Source of the DNA: an uncultured Bacteroidales bacterium
GTDB lineage: Bacteria > Bacteroidota > Bacteroidia > Bacteroidales > Muribaculaceae
DNA length: 6,205 nt
Reading direction: 5' to 3'
NCBI GenBank assembly: GCA_900544535.1
Contig: UQVH01000040.1
Location: 1 to 6,205 of the forward strand
The notes under the pieces are model-generated. The model was not told the origin of the DNA. It worked only from the letters and a program-made list of their open reading frames with translations, and searched no databases. The first letter of the stretch is position 1, and every line of letters starts with the position of its first letter. This document shows positions 1-6,122 of this stretch, piece by piece. The translations under genes and the position numbers were made by a program.

Positions 1-13
1 GACTCGATGAGTC
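1..13. repeat. Short inverted repeat at the left edge
   Basis: GACTC (1-5) and GAGTC (9-13) form a perfect 5-bp inverted repeat around GAT. It lies 22 bases beyond the 3' end of tRNA-Pro on the minus strand. It may be the edge of a larger structure cut off by the window, such as a second RNA or a terminator. As seen here it is too short to assign. Confidence 0.2.
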
Positions 14-35
14 AGGCCCGTCGGCATTGTTTTCG

Positions 36-110
36 TCGGGGTGGCGGGATTCGAACTCGCGACCCCCTGCTCCCAAAGCAGGTGCGCTAACCGGACTGCG
101 CTACGCCCCG
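36..110 (-). tRNA. tRNA-Pro (anticodon UGG)
   Basis: Read on the minus strand, this folds as a complete 75-base cloverleaf that decodes proline CCN codons. It has a 7-base acceptor, TA at positions 8-9, a GCGC/GCGC D stem, a CCTGC/GCAGG anticodon stem around the loop TTTGGGA, a five-base variable loop, and a T loop TTCGAAT. The anticodon TGG is at plus-strand 73-75. The C1:G72 pair and A73 discriminator are typical of bacterial tRNA-Pro. The 3' CCA is not encoded (CGA follows A73), so it must be added by nucleotidyltransferase, as is usual in Bacteroidota. Two stem positions do not pair: C6·A67 in the acceptor and A52·C62 in the T stem. The gene diverges from the TPR gene and has its own promoter-like motif just upstream. 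Identity is secure; full function is slightly less certain because of the mismatches. Confidence 0.95.
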
Positions 111-121
111 GAACGATGCCG

Positions 122-145
122 CAAAGTTAGACATATTTTTTCAAA
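122..145 (-). promoter_or_regulatory. Promoter of tRNA-Pro
   Basis: On the minus strand TAACTTTG (plus-strand 122-129) matches the Bacteroidota -7 consensus TAnnTTTG and ends 12 bases before the mature tRNA 5' end at 110, which leaves room for a short leader. A TTTG lies at 142-145, 12 bases upstream of the -7 element. An alternative -33 element, GTTG, lies at 150-153 with 20-base spacing. A perfect 7-bp inverted repeat (132-149) overlaps this region. The assignment rests on motif match and position. Confidence 0.6.
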
Positions 146-149
146 TATG
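132..149. repeat. Inverted repeat CATATTT-N4-AAATATG in the tRNA promoter
   Basis: CATATTT (132-138) and AAATATG (143-149) are perfect reverse complements separated by TTTC. The repeat sits immediately upstream of the tRNA-Pro -7 element and covers the TTTG at 142-145, a position where a DNA-binding protein or DNA bending could affect the promoter. It is entirely A/T apart from its outer pair, so in an AT-rich spacer it may be chance. No regulator is suggested by the neighbouring genes. Confidence 0.4.
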
Positions 150-285
150 CAACTGCCGGAAAGCCGCAAGCGCATATTCTACCGCAGAAAGAGTCCCGGA
201 TCGGGGCGACAATCCGATTTCACGGCATATATTCCGCATCTATTTCGGGAACTTCGGTTCAAAAATCGGGCTAAAAATTTCATTT

Positions 286-309
286 ATTGGAGAATATGTA
301 TTAATTTTG
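286..309 (+). promoter_or_regulatory. Promoter of the TPR gene
   Basis: TAATTTTG at 302-309 fits the Bacteroidota -7 consensus TAnnTTTG. ATTG at 286-289 lies 12 bases upstream, and TTTC at 278-281 lies at 20-base spacing as an alternative -33 element. Transcription would begin around 314-318, giving an untranslated leader of about 75-80 bases before the ATG at 393. Apart from this promoter and the tRNA promoter on the other strand, the 282-base spacer 111-392 shows no gene and no further clear signal. Confidence 0.6.
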
Positions 310-342
310 CACTTTGGAATGCAATAACGGGCTCAGAATGCG

Positions 343-365
343 TCTGTTAGCTTCCGGAAAACAGA
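343..365 (+). other. Small hairpin in the leader of the TPR gene
   Basis: TCTGTT (343-348) pairs with AACAGA (360-365) around an 11-base loop that contains the palindrome TTCCGGAA (352-359). It lies in the predicted untranslated leader, 27 bases before the start codon. The stem is short and may have no function. It is not followed by a T run, so it is not a terminator. Confidence 0.25.
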
Positions 366-392
366 ATAAATCAAAAAACGAATCACATAACA

Positions 393-1079
393 ATGGCAAA
401 TAACAAGCCCAACAACGAACAGATCCACACCTCGATCGACGAGGTAAACGACACCCTCACCGGCATCGGCGAAAAGGTGCAGAGCAACCCGAAAATTATC
501 GTATGGTCGTGCGTGGCGGTAGCCGTCATCGTGGCCGCCGTGCTCATCTACGTCTACGCCATCCGCCAGCCCGGACAGAACGCCGCCAACAACGCTATCG
601 GCCAGGCCGACATGGAGCTCCTGATGGGCAACGACTCGATAGCTCTCGCGAAATACCAGCAGGTAGCCGCCGACCACGGATATGCCGCCGGCAACCTCGC
701 CAACCTCAACGCCGCAATCCTCCTTTACAAGCAGGGCAAATATGAGGATGCCCTCAAGCACCTCAAGGACTACGACGCCACCGAATCTATCATCGGCGCC
801 GCAGCCAAATCGCTCGAAGGCGACTGCTACGTTAACCTCAAGCAATATCCCCAGGCCATCGACTGCTACAAGAACGCCGTGAAGCTCTCGGACAATAATC
901 CCCACTACACTCCGGCATTCATGCTCAAGGAAGCAACCGTGCTCCGCGAACAGAAGGACTACGCAGCCGAAGCAGCCGTTTACGAACAGATCGTAAAAGA
1001 ATATCCCAACTACGGAGCTGAAATCGGCGTCGACATGCAGAAGTATCTCGAACGCGCCAAAGACGCAGCCTCGAAGTAA
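393..1079 (+). CDS. Membrane-anchored tetratricopeptide repeat protein
   Basis: A 228-residue protein with a short polar N-terminus (1-34), one transmembrane helix (about 35-57) and a soluble C-terminal domain of TPR-like helices. The repeats are visible at about 101-134 (a GKYEDAL core), 136-169 (LKQYPQAIDCY) and 174-205 (QKDYAAEAAVYEQIVKEYPN). The hydrophobic stretch is not followed by a signal-peptidase or lipobox site, so an uncleaved anchor with the TPR domain in the periplasm is the likely topology. The architecture resembles YfgM, a periplasmic SecYEG-associated chaperone, and similar TPR proteins are common in Bacteroidota. No catalytic motif is visible, so a scaffold or chaperone role is inferred. 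The ATG at 393 is the first in frame and has no Shine-Dalgarno, only an A-rich leader. Its own promoter and terminator suggest a single-gene unit. The family is clear; the function is not known. Confidence 0.9.
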   Translation: MANNKPNNEQIHTSIDEVNDTLTGIGEKVQSNPKIIVWSCVAVAVIVAAVLIYVYAIRQPGQNAANNAIGQADMELLMGNDSIALAKYQQVAADHGYAAGNLANLNAAILLYKQGKYEDALKHLKDYDATESIIGAAAKSLEGDCYVNLKQYPQAIDCYKNAVKLSDNNPHYTPAFMLKEATVLREQKDYAAEAAVYEQIVKEYPNYGAEIGVDMQKYLERAKDAASK

Positions 1080-1095
1080 AGCCAAGACACCACCA

Positions 1096-1124
1096 CACAT
1101 TCTTTTGCTTTGCAACAGAATGTG
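1096..1124 (+). other. Hairpin downstream of the TPR gene (no T tract)
   Basis: CACATTCT (1096-1103) pairs with AGAATGTG (1117-1124). After one mismatch, TTGC (1105-1108) pairs with GCAA (1112-1115) around a TTT loop, giving 12 pairs in total. It starts 17 bases after the TPR stop codon and is followed by ACAACA, so it is not a standard rho-independent terminator. It could protect the mRNA 3' end or act together with the next hairpin. Confidence 0.5.
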
Positions 1125-1137
1125 ACAACAGACACAG

Positions 1138-1184
1138 ACTCCCGCGACTTCCCCACAGAGCGAAGCCGCGGGAGTTCTCTTTTC
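1138..1184 (+). terminator. Rho-independent terminator after the TPR gene
   Basis: ACTCCCGCG (1138-1146) pairs perfectly with CGCGGGAGT (1167-1175). A second helix, CTTC (1148-1151) with GAAG (1162-1165), extends the stem towards a 10-base loop. The T-rich run TTCTCTTTT follows at 1175-1183. GC-rich stem plus T-rich tail is the classical terminator form. It separates the TPR gene from the purC promoter 70 bases further on. Confidence 0.75.
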
Positions 1185-1230
1185 AGTTTTCAGACAATGG
1201 TCCCGCAATTTTTCCGGCTTATGGGAATTT

Positions 1231-1254
1231 ATCGGCGAATTTTTGCTAATTTTG
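1231..1254 (+). promoter_or_regulatory. Promoter of purC and the downstream gene cluster
   Basis: TAATTTTG at 1247-1254 is a full match to the Bacteroidota -7 consensus and lies 40 bases before the purC ATG, so the leader would be about 33 bases. The upstream element is poor: at 12-base spacing there is ATCG (1231-1234) where the other promoters here have TTG. No other TAnnTTTG is seen in front of the downstream genes, so this promoter probably drives purC through the mechanosensitive channel gene. No riboswitch fold or PurR-like operator was recognised in the short leader. Confidence 0.6.
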
Positions 1255-1294
1255 CAGCAATCAACAAACTCAACCATTCATTTTCCCAATCGCT

Positions 1295-2248
1295 ATGGCT
1301 ACAACTTTAGTCAACACTGATTTCAACTTTCCGGGACAGACCGCTGTCTACCACGGCAAAGTCCGCGACGTCTATACCATCAACGACGATCTCCTGGTCA
1401 TGGTCGCAACCGACCGCATCTCGGCCTTCGACGTGATCCTCCCCAAAGGAATTCCCTACAAGGGCCAGGCTCTCAACCAGATCGCCGCTTCGTTTCTCGA
1501 CGCAACGGCCGACATCGTGCCCAACTGGAAGATCGCGGTGCCCGACCCGATGGTGACCGTGGGCTACCGCTGCGAGGGTCTGCGTCTCGAAATGATCATC
1601 CGCGGCTATCTCGCCGGAAGCGCATGGCGCGAATACAAGAACGGCATGCGTGAGCTCTGCGGCGTGAAACTTCCCGAAGGAATGGTCGAAAACCAGCGTT
1701 TCCCCGAACCGATCATCACCCCGACCACCAAGGCCGACGCCGGACACGACGAGAACATCTCGCGCGAAGAAGCTATCGCACAGGGCATCGTGACCGCCGA
1801 GCAGTTCGACACGATGGCCGCCTACACCCGCGCTCTGTTCAAACGTGGCTCGGAAATGGCTGCCGCCAAGGGCCTGATCCTCGTGGACACCAAATATGAG
1901 TTCGGTCTGCGCGACGGCAAGGTGATACTCATCGACGAGATCCACACTCCCGACTCTTCGCGCTATTTCTATGCCGAGGGCTACGAGGAACGTCTCGCCA
2001 AGGGCGAACCCCAGCGCCAGCTCTCGAAGGAATTCGTGCGCGAGTGGCTCATGGACCACGGCTTCATGGGCAAGGCCGGCCAGCAGGTGCCTGAGATGAC
2101 CGACGCCTTCTGCAACGAAGTTTCCGAACGCTACATCGAACTCTACGAGCACATCACCGGCGAGAAGTTCGTACCCGCTCCCGAAGAGCATCTCGACGAC
2201 CGCATCGCACGCAACGTGCTCGACTGCCTCAACACACTGAATCCTTGA
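1295..2248 (+). CDS. purC: Phosphoribosylaminoimidazole-succinocarboxamide synthase (SAICAR synthetase)
   Basis: PurC joins CAIR and aspartate, using ATP, to make SAICAR in cytosolic de novo purine synthesis. The 317-residue protein has the family landmarks in order: HGKVRDVY (20-27, nucleotide-binding strand), ATDRISAFD (38-46, family signature), RGYLAGSAW (103-111), TPTTKADAGHDENIS (142-156), LILVDTKYEFG (194-204, second signature) and DEIHTPDSSRYF (214-225). It is longer than the roughly 240-residue E. coli enzyme and matches the long form, about 300 residues, found in Bacteroidota and yeast. The ATG at 1295 places the KVRDVY motif at the normal distance from the N-terminus. No Shine-Dalgarno is present. 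The gene ends in a TTGA overlap with ubiE, indicating translational coupling. Nothing appears broken; identification is very secure. Confidence 0.97.
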   Translation: MATTLVNTDFNFPGQTAVYHGKVRDVYTINDDLLVMVATDRISAFDVILPKGIPYKGQALNQIAASFLDATADIVPNWKIAVPDPMVTVGYRCEGLRLEMIIRGYLAGSAWREYKNGMRELCGVKLPEGMVENQRFPEPIITPTTKADAGHDENISREEAIAQGIVTAEQFDTMAAYTRALFKRGSEMAAAKGLILVDTKYEFGLRDGKVILIDEIHTPDSSRYFYAEGYEERLAKGEPQRQLSKEFVREWLMDHGFMGKAGQQVPEMTDAFCNEVSERYIELYEHITGEKFVPAPEEHLDDRIARNVLDCLNTLNP

Positions 2249-2988
2249 AAGTAGAACAGATCACGCCCTACAACTCCGACTCCCGCCACAAGGCTGACCA
2301 GGTGCGCGAGATGTTCGACTCCATCGCCCCGGCTTATGATTTCATGAACCGGGCGATGACGTTTGGCATCGACCGTCTATGGCGCCGCAAGGCCGTCGGT
2401 CTGCTGCGCCGCGAGCCCCACGGCGAGATCCTCGACATAGCCACCGGCACGGGCGATCTGGCCATTCTGATGGCCAAGCGCCTGAGCCCCTGCCGCGTCA
2501 CGGGAGTGGATCTCTCGGAAGGGATGGTGGAGATCGGGCGCCGGAAGGTCGCGGCGCAGGGTCTTGACGGAACCGTCAGCCTCGGCATAGGCGACTGCCT
2601 GGCACTCCCCTTTGCCGACGGCTCGTTCGACTGCGTCACCTGCGCCTACGGAGTGCGCAACTTCCAGGACCTGAGCGCGGGCTACCGCGAGATGCTGCGC
2701 GTACTGCGTCCCGGAGGCCGGATCGTGATTCTCGAACTGTCCACGCCCTCGTCGGCGCTCGTCAGGCCGTTCTACAAGCTTTATACCCGCGGAGTGATCC
2801 CCGCTGCCGGGCGGCTCGTCTCCAAAGACGTCCGCGCTTACAGCTATCTGCCGGAATCGATCGCCGCCGTGCCCCAGCGCGGGCAGATGTGCGCCCTGAT
2901 GGCCGAAGCGGGCTTCGCGGAGACACGCTACATAGCAATGACATTCGGGACCTGCTGCATCTACACTGCGGTCAGGCCCTCTGAATAA
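2245..2988 (+). CDS. ubiE: Demethylmenaquinone methyltransferase (UbiE/MenG)
   Basis: An S-adenosylmethionine-dependent C-methyltransferase that converts demethylmenaquinone to menaquinone, the last step in making the quinone of Bacteroidales respiration. Over 247 residues it shows the N-terminal family block MFDSIAPAYDFMNR (23-36), SAM motif I DIATGTGD (64-71), the acidic ribose-binding strand GVDLSEGM (87-94), and the UbiE signature from YGVRNFQD (135-142) to LRPGGRIVILELS (154-166). The start is inferred to be TTG at 2245, overlapping the purC stop by four bases (TTGA). The first in-frame ATG is 22 codons later and would remove the EQITPY...KADQVREMFD segment, which looks like the conserved N-terminus of Bacteroidota homologues. 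No Shine-Dalgarno is present, so termination-reinitiation from purC is likely. The ubiquinone role of E. coli UbiE is not expected here. Confidence 0.95.
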   Translation: MKVEQITPYNSDSRHKADQVREMFDSIAPAYDFMNRAMTFGIDRLWRRKAVGLLRREPHGEILDIATGTGDLAILMAKRLSPCRVTGVDLSEGMVEIGRRKVAAQGLDGTVSLGIGDCLALPFADGSFDCVTCAYGVRNFQDLSAGYREMLRVLRPGGRIVILELSTPSSALVRPFYKLYTRGVIPAAGRLVSKDVRAYSYLPESIAAVPQRGQMCALMAEAGFAETRYIAMTFGTCCIYTAVRPSE

Positions 2989-3030
2989 ACCGTAAATCAA
3001 AATACTAACCCTCTCAAAAAACTACCCGAA

Positions 3031-3360
3031 ATGGCAAACAACAATCCCAATGAAATAAAGATCGAACTCTCTCCCGAAGTGGCCAAAGGCATCTACTCGA
3101 ACCTCGCCGTGATCTCACACGGCGCCAATGAGTTTTTCCTCGACTTCATCACAATGGCCCCCAACATGCCTCAGGCAAAGGTGCAGTCGCGCATCATCAT
3201 GACTCCCGAAAACGCCAAGAACCTCCTCGGCGCCCTCATGGAAAATGTCAAGAAATATGAGGCCACCTTCGGCGAAATCCGCCCCAAACGTCCCGTCAAC
3301 GGCGGCAACCCCGGCGGAGGCGAGATCCCCAACCCCTTCATCATGGGCGGCAAGGCCTGA
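3031..3360 (+). CDS. DUF3467 domain-containing protein
   Basis: A small soluble 109-residue protein. Residues 8-83 fit DUF3467: an IELSPEVAKGIYSNLAVISH block (10-30), a segment with NEFFLDF and MAPNMPQAKVQSRIIMTP (33-59), and a terminal helix NAKNLLGALMENVKKYEATFGEI (61-83). The remaining tail (84-109) is rich in glycine, proline and asparagine and is probably disordered. No membrane segment, signal peptide or catalytic motif is seen. DUF3467 proteins are widespread in Bacteroidota, and no established function is known to me. The gene starts 42 bases after ubiE and ends 37 bases before cysS, with no promoter motif or terminator on either side, so it is probably co-transcribed. The ATG at 3031 follows an A-rich, Shine-Dalgarno-free leader. 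The family is clear and the role unknown. Confidence 0.92.
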   Translation: MANNNPNEIKIELSPEVAKGIYSNLAVISHGANEFFLDFITMAPNMPQAKVQSRIIMTPENAKNLLGALMENVKKYEATFGEIRPKRPVNGGNPGGGEIPNPFIMGGKA

Positions 3361-3397
3361 AAGGCATAAAAACACTATTACATAACAGTCAGTCATC

Positions 3398-4876
3398 ATG
3401 ATTGAAAACAATTTCACTATCTACAACACACTGACCCGCACCAAGCAGCTCTTCAAGCCCCTGCACGAGGGGAAGGTGGGGATGTATGTCTGCGGTCCGA
3501 CCGTCTACGGTGACGGCCATCTGGGCCACGCCCGTCCGGCGATCACCTTCGACGTGCTCTTCCGCTACCTGCGCCACTTAGGCTACAAGGTGCGCTACGT
3601 GCGCAACATCACCGACGTCGGCCATCTCGAACACGACGCCGACGACGGCGAGGACAAGATTGCCAAGAAAGCGCGCCTCGAACAGCTTGAGCCGATGGAA
3701 GTGGTGCAGCATTACCTGACCCGCTACCACAAGGCCATGGAAGCCCTCAATGTGCTTCCGCCGTCGATCGAGCCTCACGCTTCGGGCCACATCATCGAGC
3801 AGATCGAATATATCAAGAAGATCCTCGAAAGCGGCTATGCCTACATCTCGGACGGATCGGTCTATTTCGACGTGCCCAAGTACAACCGCGACCATCCCTA
3901 CGGCAAACTTTCGGGCCGCAACGTCGACGAGCTCCTGAGCAACACCCGCGAGCTTGACGGCCAGGACCAGAAGCATCATCCCGCCGATTTCGCCCTCTGG
4001 AAAAAGGCCGCGCCGGAGCATATCATGCACTGGCCGTCGCCCTGGAGCGAGGGATTTCCCGGCTGGCACCTTGAGTGCTCGACCATGGGCGAGAAATATC
4101 TGGGCGAGAGCTTCGATATCCACGGCGGCGGAATGGACCTGATGTTCCCCCACCACGAGTGCGAGATAGCCCAGTCCGTGGCCCACAACGGCCACGACAC
4201 CGTGCGCTACTGGATGCACAACAACATGATCACCATCAACGGCAAGAAGATGGGCAAGTCGCTGGGCAACTTCATCACCCTCGACGAGTTCTTCACCGGC
4301 AGCCATCCGCTGCTCGAACAGCCCTACTCGCCGATGACCATACGCTTCTTTATCCTCCAGGCCCACTACCGCGGCACCGTCGACTTCTCCAACGAGGCTC
4401 TCAAAGCCTCCGAGAAGGCCCTCGGACGCATGCTTGAGGGTTACCGCCGTCTCCAGGAGCTGACACCGTCAGAAAGCTCGACAATCGACGTGAGCGACAT
4501 CCGCCGCCGCTGCTACGAGGCGATGGACGACGACATGAACACTCCGATGGTCATCGCCGCGCTCTTCGACGCCCTGCGCCTCGTCAATCAGGTGAAGGAC
4601 GGCCACGCCACGGCAACTCAGGCCGACATCGACGAGCTGAAAGCCGTCTTCGACACTTTCCTTGTCGACATCCTCGGCGTGCGCACCGAAATGGCAGGCG
4701 AATCGGCCGACGCGCTCAAACCCTTCGAGGGAGCCATGGACCTGCTTCTCGACATCCGCGCCAAGGCCAAGAGCGCCAAGGACTGGACCACATCCGACCT
4801 CATCCGCGACCGCCTCGCCGCTCTCGGATTCACGGTCAAAGACACTAAAGACGGTGCAGAATGGACTCTGAGCTGA
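3398..4876 (+). CDS. cysS: Cysteinyl-tRNA synthetase
   Basis: A class I aminoacyl-tRNA synthetase that charges tRNA-Cys with cysteine in the cytosol. The 492-residue protein has the CysRS start VGMYVCGPTVYG (27-38), the HIGH motif as HLGH (41-44), GWHLECSTM (222-230), HGGGMDLMFPHHECEIAQS (242-260) and the KMSKS motif as KMGKS (284-288). By alignment to the E. coli enzyme, C32, C227, H252 and E256 are the likely zinc ligands, and all are present. The C-terminal part (about 330-492) is the helical anticodon-binding region. Length is within the range for bacterial CysRS (about 460-500). HLGH and KMGKS are conservative variants, not signs of damage. The ATG at 3398 has no Shine-Dalgarno. The last 16 bases overlap the start of the channel gene, so the two are probably translationally coupled. 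Confidence 0.97.
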   Translation: MIENNFTIYNTLTRTKQLFKPLHEGKVGMYVCGPTVYGDGHLGHARPAITFDVLFRYLRHLGYKVRYVRNITDVGHLEHDADDGEDKIAKKARLEQLEPMEVVQHYLTRYHKAMEALNVLPPSIEPHASGHIIEQIEYIKKILESGYAYISDGSVYFDVPKYNRDHPYGKLSGRNVDELLSNTRELDGQDQKHHPADFALWKKAAPEHIMHWPSPWSEGFPGWHLECSTMGEKYLGESFDIHGGGMDLMFPHHECEIAQSVAHNGHDTVRYWMHNNMITINGKKMGKSLGNFITLDEFFTGSHPLLEQPYSPMTIRFFILQAHYRGTVDFSNEALKASEKALGRMLEGYRRLQELTPSESSTIDVSDIRRRCYEAMDDDMNTPMVIAALFDALRLVNQVKDGHATATQADIDELKAVFDTFLVDILGVRTEMAGESADALKPFEGAMDLLLDIRAKAKSAKDWTTSDLIRDRLAALGFTVKDTKDGAEWTLS

Positions 4877-6081
4877 TTGCCGGATTCCTTAAATGGACCA
4901 CCGGACTATTGCAGGGGTGGGGAGCGGCCGACGGGCTGCTCCGCGCCTCTGCAACGTTTCTGACCGCCGGCTCGGTATTGCTCGCCGGGTGGCTGATATT
5001 CTACGTGCTGACGCGCTACGTCATCCCCGGCATCAACCGCCTTGTGCGCCACACCGACGCCAAGTGGGACGACGTGCTTTTCAATCCGCGTCTGCTGCGC
5101 GTGGTGGCCGAACTGCTGTGCATACTGCTGCTCCAGGCCACTCTTCCCGCGTCGCTCACGCTCTACGCCACACTCCACACGGTCGCCGTTCTGACGTTCA
5201 GAATCCTGATTGTCTGCGTCATCGTTCACCTGATCAACCGCTTCCTCTTAGCGCTCTACGAACTGATCGAAAGTTCGTCGTCGGGGCGCGCGTCGTCGCT
5301 CAAAGGCATCCGCCAGATGCTTCAGGTCATCGCGGTGTCGGTCGGCGTGATCATCATCATCTCCATCCTCGCCGACAAGAACCCGCTGACGGTGATCACC
5401 GGACTGGGCGCGGCGGCCACGGTGCTGATGTTGGTCTTCAAGGACTCGATCATGGGCGTTGTGGCCGGCGTACAGCTGACTCTCAACGACATGCTGCGCC
5501 CCGGCGACTGGATCACGGTGCCCGCGCGCAACATCAACGGCACCGTGCTTGAAGTGGGCCTCACCACCGTCAAGGTGCAGAATTTCGACATGACCATCGT
5601 CACCGTGCCCCCCTACTCGCTCGTCAGCGAGTCATTTCAGAACTGGCGCGGGATGACCGACTCGCGCGGACGCCGCATCAACCGCGCCATCACCATCGAC
5701 GTCGACAGCGTAGGGTTCTGCCCGCGCGAGACCGTCGACCGGCTCAGCAAAGAAGACTGGTGGGGCGATCTCGATCAGGAGGCCGAGCATGTCAATCTGA
5801 CCCTCTTCCGCCGCTATCTCGAACACTACATCTCGCGTCTGCCCGAACTCAAAGCCAACGAGAACATGGTCTACATGGTCCGCGAGCTCGCCCCGACGCC
5901 CCAGGGCATACCCCTGGAACTTTACTTCTTCACCTCGCTGACATCGTGGAAGCCCTATGAACTGTTCACGGCGCAGGTGACGGACCATGTGCTTGCCTCG
6001 GTCCACCGCTTCGGTCTGCGCGTCTACCAGGCCCCCTCAGGCCGCGACCTCGCCCTCCTCGCCACCGCCGTGCGCAGTTAG
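4861..6081 (+). CDS. Mechanosensitive ion channel, MscS family (YbdG-like)
   Basis: An inner-membrane channel expected to open under membrane tension and release solutes during hypo-osmotic shock. The 406 residues contain about five hydrophobic helices, near 33-55, 79-103, 105-130, 153-171 and 175-207. The last is the glycine/alanine-rich pore helix GLGAAATVLMLVFKDS (181-196) followed by IMGVVAGVQL. The MscS beta domain follows (about 210-262: NDMLRPGDWITVP, TTVKVQNFD, VPPYSLVSESFQNW), then a cytosolic alpha/beta domain beginning with RGRRINRAITID (269-280). The order, the VFKDS and NWRGM motifs and the length all agree with E. coli YbdG (415 residues), and better than with the shorter MscS. 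The ATG at 4861 lies inside the end of cysS (16-base overlap), and nothing downstream makes a better start. It is the last gene before a hairpin and appears intact. The tension threshold and ion preference cannot be read from sequence. Confidence 0.93.
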   Translation: MDSELIAGFLKWTTGLLQGWGAADGLLRASATFLTAGSVLLAGWLIFYVLTRYVIPGINRLVRHTDAKWDDVLFNPRLLRVVAELLCILLLQATLPASLTLYATLHTVAVLTFRILIVCVIVHLINRFLLALYELIESSSSGRASSLKGIRQMLQVIAVSVGVIIIISILADKNPLTVITGLGAAATVLMLVFKDSIMGVVAGVQLTLNDMLRPGDWITVPARNINGTVLEVGLTTVKVQNFDMTIVTVPPYSLVSESFQNWRGMTDSRGRRINRAITIDVDSVGFCPRETVDRLSKEDWWGDLDQEAEHVNLTLFRRYLEHYISRLPELKANENMVYMVRELAPTPQGIPLELYFFTSLTSWKPYELFTAQVTDHVLASVHRFGLRVYQAPSGRDLALLATAVRS

Positions 6082-6122
6082 CAGTTTTTGCAAATCCATG
6101 ACCGAACATACCTAAAACGAAG

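Noticed and set aside
16..33. Plus-strand terminator GCC-CGTC-GGC followed by ATTGTTTT
   Set aside because: The stem is only 3 bp, too weak to call, and no upstream gene is visible.
195..216. Small overlapping inverted repeats (CCCG/CGGG and CGGAT/ATCCG) in the spacer
   Set aside because: The stems are 4-5 bp and mutually exclusive. They have no link to a promoter or gene start and are expected by chance in 280 bases.
27..350. Plus-strand open frame of 107 codons across the tRNA region
   Set aside because: Its N-terminal part (GWRDSNSRPPAPKAG...) is the translation of the antisense strand of tRNA-Pro, a common false ORF, and the rest runs through an AT-rich promoter spacer.
333..1277. Minus-strand open frame of 314 codons over the TPR gene
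   Set aside because: It lies antisense to a well supported gene and crosses its terminator and promoter. The composition (Val, Gly, Leu, Cys and His runs) is what GC-rich codons give in the opposite strand, and no domain is recognisable.
1307..2191. Minus-strand open frame of 294 codons opposite purC
   Set aside because: It is a shadow of purC codon bias with no motif and no promoter. The similar frames at 2377-3000, 3578-4366 and 5632-6006 were rejected for the same reason.
3398..4876. HLGH and KMGKS in place of HIGH and KMSKS as possible loss of CysRS activity
   Set aside because: The catalytic histidines and the key lysines are kept, all four likely zinc ligands are present, and the motif class tolerates these substitutions.
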